17,311 nucleotides of DNA from Holosporaceae bacterium 'Namur' (lineage in GTDB: Bacteria; Pseudomonadota; Alphaproteobacteria; Rickettsiales; Midichloriaceae). Where the stretch lies: positions 1 through 17,311 of the forward strand of contig JACGYV010000026.1 of assembly GCA_014116815.1 (NCBI GenBank). The letters are read 5' to 3'. Both the position numbers and the translations under genes were made by a program. Shown piece after piece: positions 16,089 through 17,311 of the stretch. The notes below the pieces were generated by a model. It had not been told where the DNA came from. It did not search any database and saw only the letters and a list, made by a program, of their open reading frames with translations. How positions within the stretch are numbered: position 1 is the stretch's first letter; every line of letters begins with the position of its first letter.

Positions 16089-16730
16089 TCATAGCCCTTT
16101 TGGCCGTTCAGCTGCTCTCCAAATCCCTGTTGGCTGTTCAACCGCTCTTCGAAATATTTCCTTTAGCTCAAATTTATTATTCCCTACATAATCACTAGCA
16201 GTTTTGTTATCTTTGTCTAAAGCATTTGCATCTGCTCCTTTCTCTATTAACAACTTAACTACTTCTTTATGACCATATTTTGCTGCAATATGCAGCGGGG
16301 TTTGCTGATTTCCATCTGCTGCATTTATATTACACCTTGCGTTAAGTAGTAATTCAACTATTTTTATATCTTCCGTACTAACACCCCTATGTAAGGGTGT
16401 TGCACCATAAGCGTTAGTAACTTCAAGTTTAGCATTATGGGATAGTAATAGCTTTACCAACTTTATATTTCCACTGAGTGCACCTAAATGCAGTGCAGTC
16501 TCTCCATAATGATCCTTAATATCAATATCTGCTGCCACATCATTCTTTAATAATAACTCGGCTATTTTATCATATCCAAGTTCTGATGCATGATGTAATG
16601 CCGTTCGCCCATGCTTGTCTTCAGAATTAGGCGAAACCCCAGAACTTAATAAATCAACTACCTTTCCTATATTCCCTGCATGTGCTGCTTCTATTAACTC
16701 TAGTGATATTGGCTTAACTTTCTTTTTCAA
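16089..16730 (-). CDS. ankyrin-repeat protein with 5' end removed by an insertion sequence
   Basis: The 213-aa frame from a TTG at 16728-16730 contains about five ankyrin repeats: a partial one at 8-37, then GRTALHHAS (41), GETALHLGA (76), GATPLHRGV (109) and QQTPLHIAA (142), plus a degenerate cap. Ankyrin repeats bind proteins and are common in Rickettsiales effectors. The frame remains open upstream of the TTG as SKKQDYVELKKKVKP right into the IS3-like end at 16757, with no in-frame ATG. The original start was therefore most likely lost when the IS inserted, and the gene may now start at TTG or be silent. The C-terminus carries a doubled decapeptide (RAVEQPTGIW/RAAERPKGL). The large ankyrin/TPR gene follows 38 bp downstream. 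Confidence 0.75.
   Translation of the reverse strand: MKKKVKPISLELIEAAHAGNIGKVVDLLSSGVSPNSEDKHGRTALHHASELGYDKIAELLLKNDVAADIDIKDHYGETALHLGALSGNIKLVKLLLSHNAKLEVTNAYGATPLHRGVSTEDIKIVELLLNARCNINAADGNQQTPLHIAAKYGHKEVVKLLIEKGADANALDKDNKTASDYVGNNKFELKEIFRRAVEQPTGIWRAAERPKGL
16093..16152. repeat. 30-bp tandem duplication at the ankyrin gene 3' end
   Basis: 16093-16122 and 16123-16152 are adjacent 30-bp copies, 23 of 30 identical. They encode the doubled RAxExPxG motif in the last 20 residues of the ankyrin protein. Confidence 0.6.
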
Positions 16731-16831
16731 TTCTACATAATCTTGCTTCTTAGAAGTGCCCCCCGAAAAGTGGAACAGTTGAGAGAGGAGGATTTAGGGT
16801 GTAAATTAAACTTAAATATAGAAGGTAATTT

Positions 16832-17119
16832 ATGACTAAATCAAATATAAAGAAGAAACCCCATACAGCAGCATATAAATTTAAGGTAGCGCTAGCAGCC
16901 CTAAAAGGAGATAAGACGATAAGCCAGCTTTGCCAAGAATATGCGGTAGTATCCAGCCAAATATACAAATGGAAAGCCGCCTTATTAGAACATGGTTCTG
17001 AAGTATTTAAGAACGCTTGCATAACTCAAGATCCAAACAAAGAGATAGAAGCGTTACATGCTACTATAGGGAGATTAAAGGTAGAGAACGATTTTTTGTC
17101 GAAAGTGCTAGGCAAATAA
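16832..17119 (+). CDS. IS3-family transposase OrfA
   Basis: This 95-aa protein starts at an ATG with GAAGG six bases upstream. It is the DNA-binding OrfA of an IS3-type element, which normally joins OrfB by -1 frameshifting to form the active transposase. The HTH region at about 12-50 (YKFKVALAALKGDKTISQLCQEYAVVSSQIYKWKAALLEHG) and the following leucine-zipper helix (about 68-92, IEALHATIGRLKVENDFLSKVLG) are both complete. orfB is broken just downstream, so this copy should not transpose by itself. Confidence 0.88.
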   Translation: MTKSNIKKKPHTAAYKFKVALAALKGDKTISQLCQEYAVVSSQIYKWKAALLEHGSEVFKNACITQDPNKEIEALHATIGRLKVENDFLSKVLGK

Positions 17120-17183
17120 GCCCGGCACAGAGGCGGCAAATAGTGGATATGTCAAAGGTAGCAAGCTAAGTAAACGCTGTAAG
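17100..17183 (+). pseudogene. remnant of IS3-family OrfB (start only)
   Basis: In the -1 frame relative to orfA the sequence reads SPAQRRQIVDMSKVAS, the usual beginning of IS3 OrfB. It then meets a stop (TAA, 17167-17169). Adding one base there would restore A-S-L-S-K-R-C-K, so a 1-nt deletion is likely. After about 17183 the OrfB sequence ends and different DNA begins. The DDE domain is absent. Confidence 0.65.
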
Positions 17184-17311
17184 GGGAACCATTGAAGTAA
17201 GTGTGTAAAAAGTCATAGTAGTAAAGAAATAAGAAATATAATAAACAAGGAAGGACACTATGGCAGAAAAAATAAACAAAGACTTAAACCTAAAAGAAAT
17301 GGCGAAAGCAT
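17184..17311 (+). mobile_element. 5' end of a second insertion element (partial)
   Basis: Where OrfB similarity stops, a non-coding stretch including GTGTGTAAAAAGTCATAG leads to a new start codon with a strong ribosome binding site. GTGTGTAAAAAGT resembles the tips of IS256/Mutator-type elements. This suggests an element nested in the IS3 copy. The exact boundary (about 17180-17205) and the family are not certain because the window ends. Confidence 0.4.
17260..17311 (+). CDS. start of a probable transposase (partial, runs off the window)
   Basis: An ATG with AAGGAAGG about five bases upstream opens a frame reading MAEKINKDLNLKEMAKA, 17 codons to the window edge. The strong ribosome binding site supports a real start. 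From its position behind a possible IS end it is probably a transposase, perhaps IS256-family, but 17 residues are too few to confirm. Confidence 0.4.
   Translation, partial: MAEKINKDLNLKEMAKA

Larger units (their letters stand above)
16757..17183 (+). mobile_element. IS3-family insertion sequence, left end and orfA; interrupted
   Basis: The left end starts TGCCCCCCGAAAAGTGGAAC at 16757, with the 5'-TG and CCCC-GAAAAGTGGA block typical of IS3-family tips. orfA follows at 16832, and a -1-frame orfB start is recognisable to about 17183, where similarity to orfB stops. The right end lies beyond the window or was displaced by another element. The element abuts the 5' end of the ankyrin gene. Confidence 0.75.

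Noticed and set aside
16750..17022. Minus-strand open frame of 90 codons at the IS3 end
   Set aside because: It is antisense to orfA and runs through the IS tip; orfA has the ribosome binding site, HTH and zipper expected of a real gene.

Overview
The window is AT-rich, low-GC bacterial DNA. Its gene content is typical of the accessory regions of obligate intracellular Alphaproteobacteria of the order Rickettsiales: nested mobile elements, ankyrin- and TPR-repeat proteins, a Fic protein and FG-GAP repeat proteins. The assignment rests on protein style and composition (the left-hand recombinase and the repeat proteins look rickettsial), not on a marker gene. No rRNA, tRNA or core housekeeping gene is present.

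Layout. (1) 130-1085: a serine recombinase is translationally coupled to the 5' part of an integrase-type transposase, which is cut off. (2) 1086-5220: a complete Tn3-family transposon. It has 38-bp terminal inverted repeats (35/38 identical) and a 5-bp TTTTA duplication on both sides. A resolvase and a 1004-aa transposase are divergent around a presumed res region. (3) 5204-6334: a minus-strand protein with an HxE...CxxC signature suggesting the nucleic-acid deaminase superfamily. Its last codons are supplied by the transposon end. (4) 6553-7722: a class II Fic protein with a C-terminal winged helix. It is preceded by two tandem copies of the same 35-bp inverted-repeat operator, which overlap a plausible promoter. 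(5) 7840-7945: a short MITE-like inverted repeat. (6) 7986-9440 and 10034-11578: two paralogous FG-GAP proteins, each with exactly seven calcium-loop repeats and so probably seven-bladed beta-propellers. (7) 11579-12099: a non-coding stretch holding two strong palindromes and a decayed leucine-rich-repeat fragment. (8) 12100-16050 and 16089-16730: a probable minus-strand operon of an ankyrin protein and a 1316-aa ankyrin / nucleotidyltransferase / TPR fusion. (9) 16757-end: an IS3-family end and orfA that removed the ankyrin gene's original start. Its orfB is decayed and interrupted by another element entering at the right edge.

Reading the window as a whole, this looks like a host-interaction (effector-type) island repeatedly invaded by mobile elements. 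The Fic protein, deaminase-like protein, ankyrin protein, ankyrin-nucleotidyltransferase-TPR protein, LRR remnant and FG-GAP propellers are all protein types that can modify or bind host proteins or nucleic acids. That they act in a host is inference; no secretion genes are in the window. The most notable items are the ankyrin-nucleotidyltransferase-TPR fusion, the deaminase-like orphan and the duplicated operator in front of fic.
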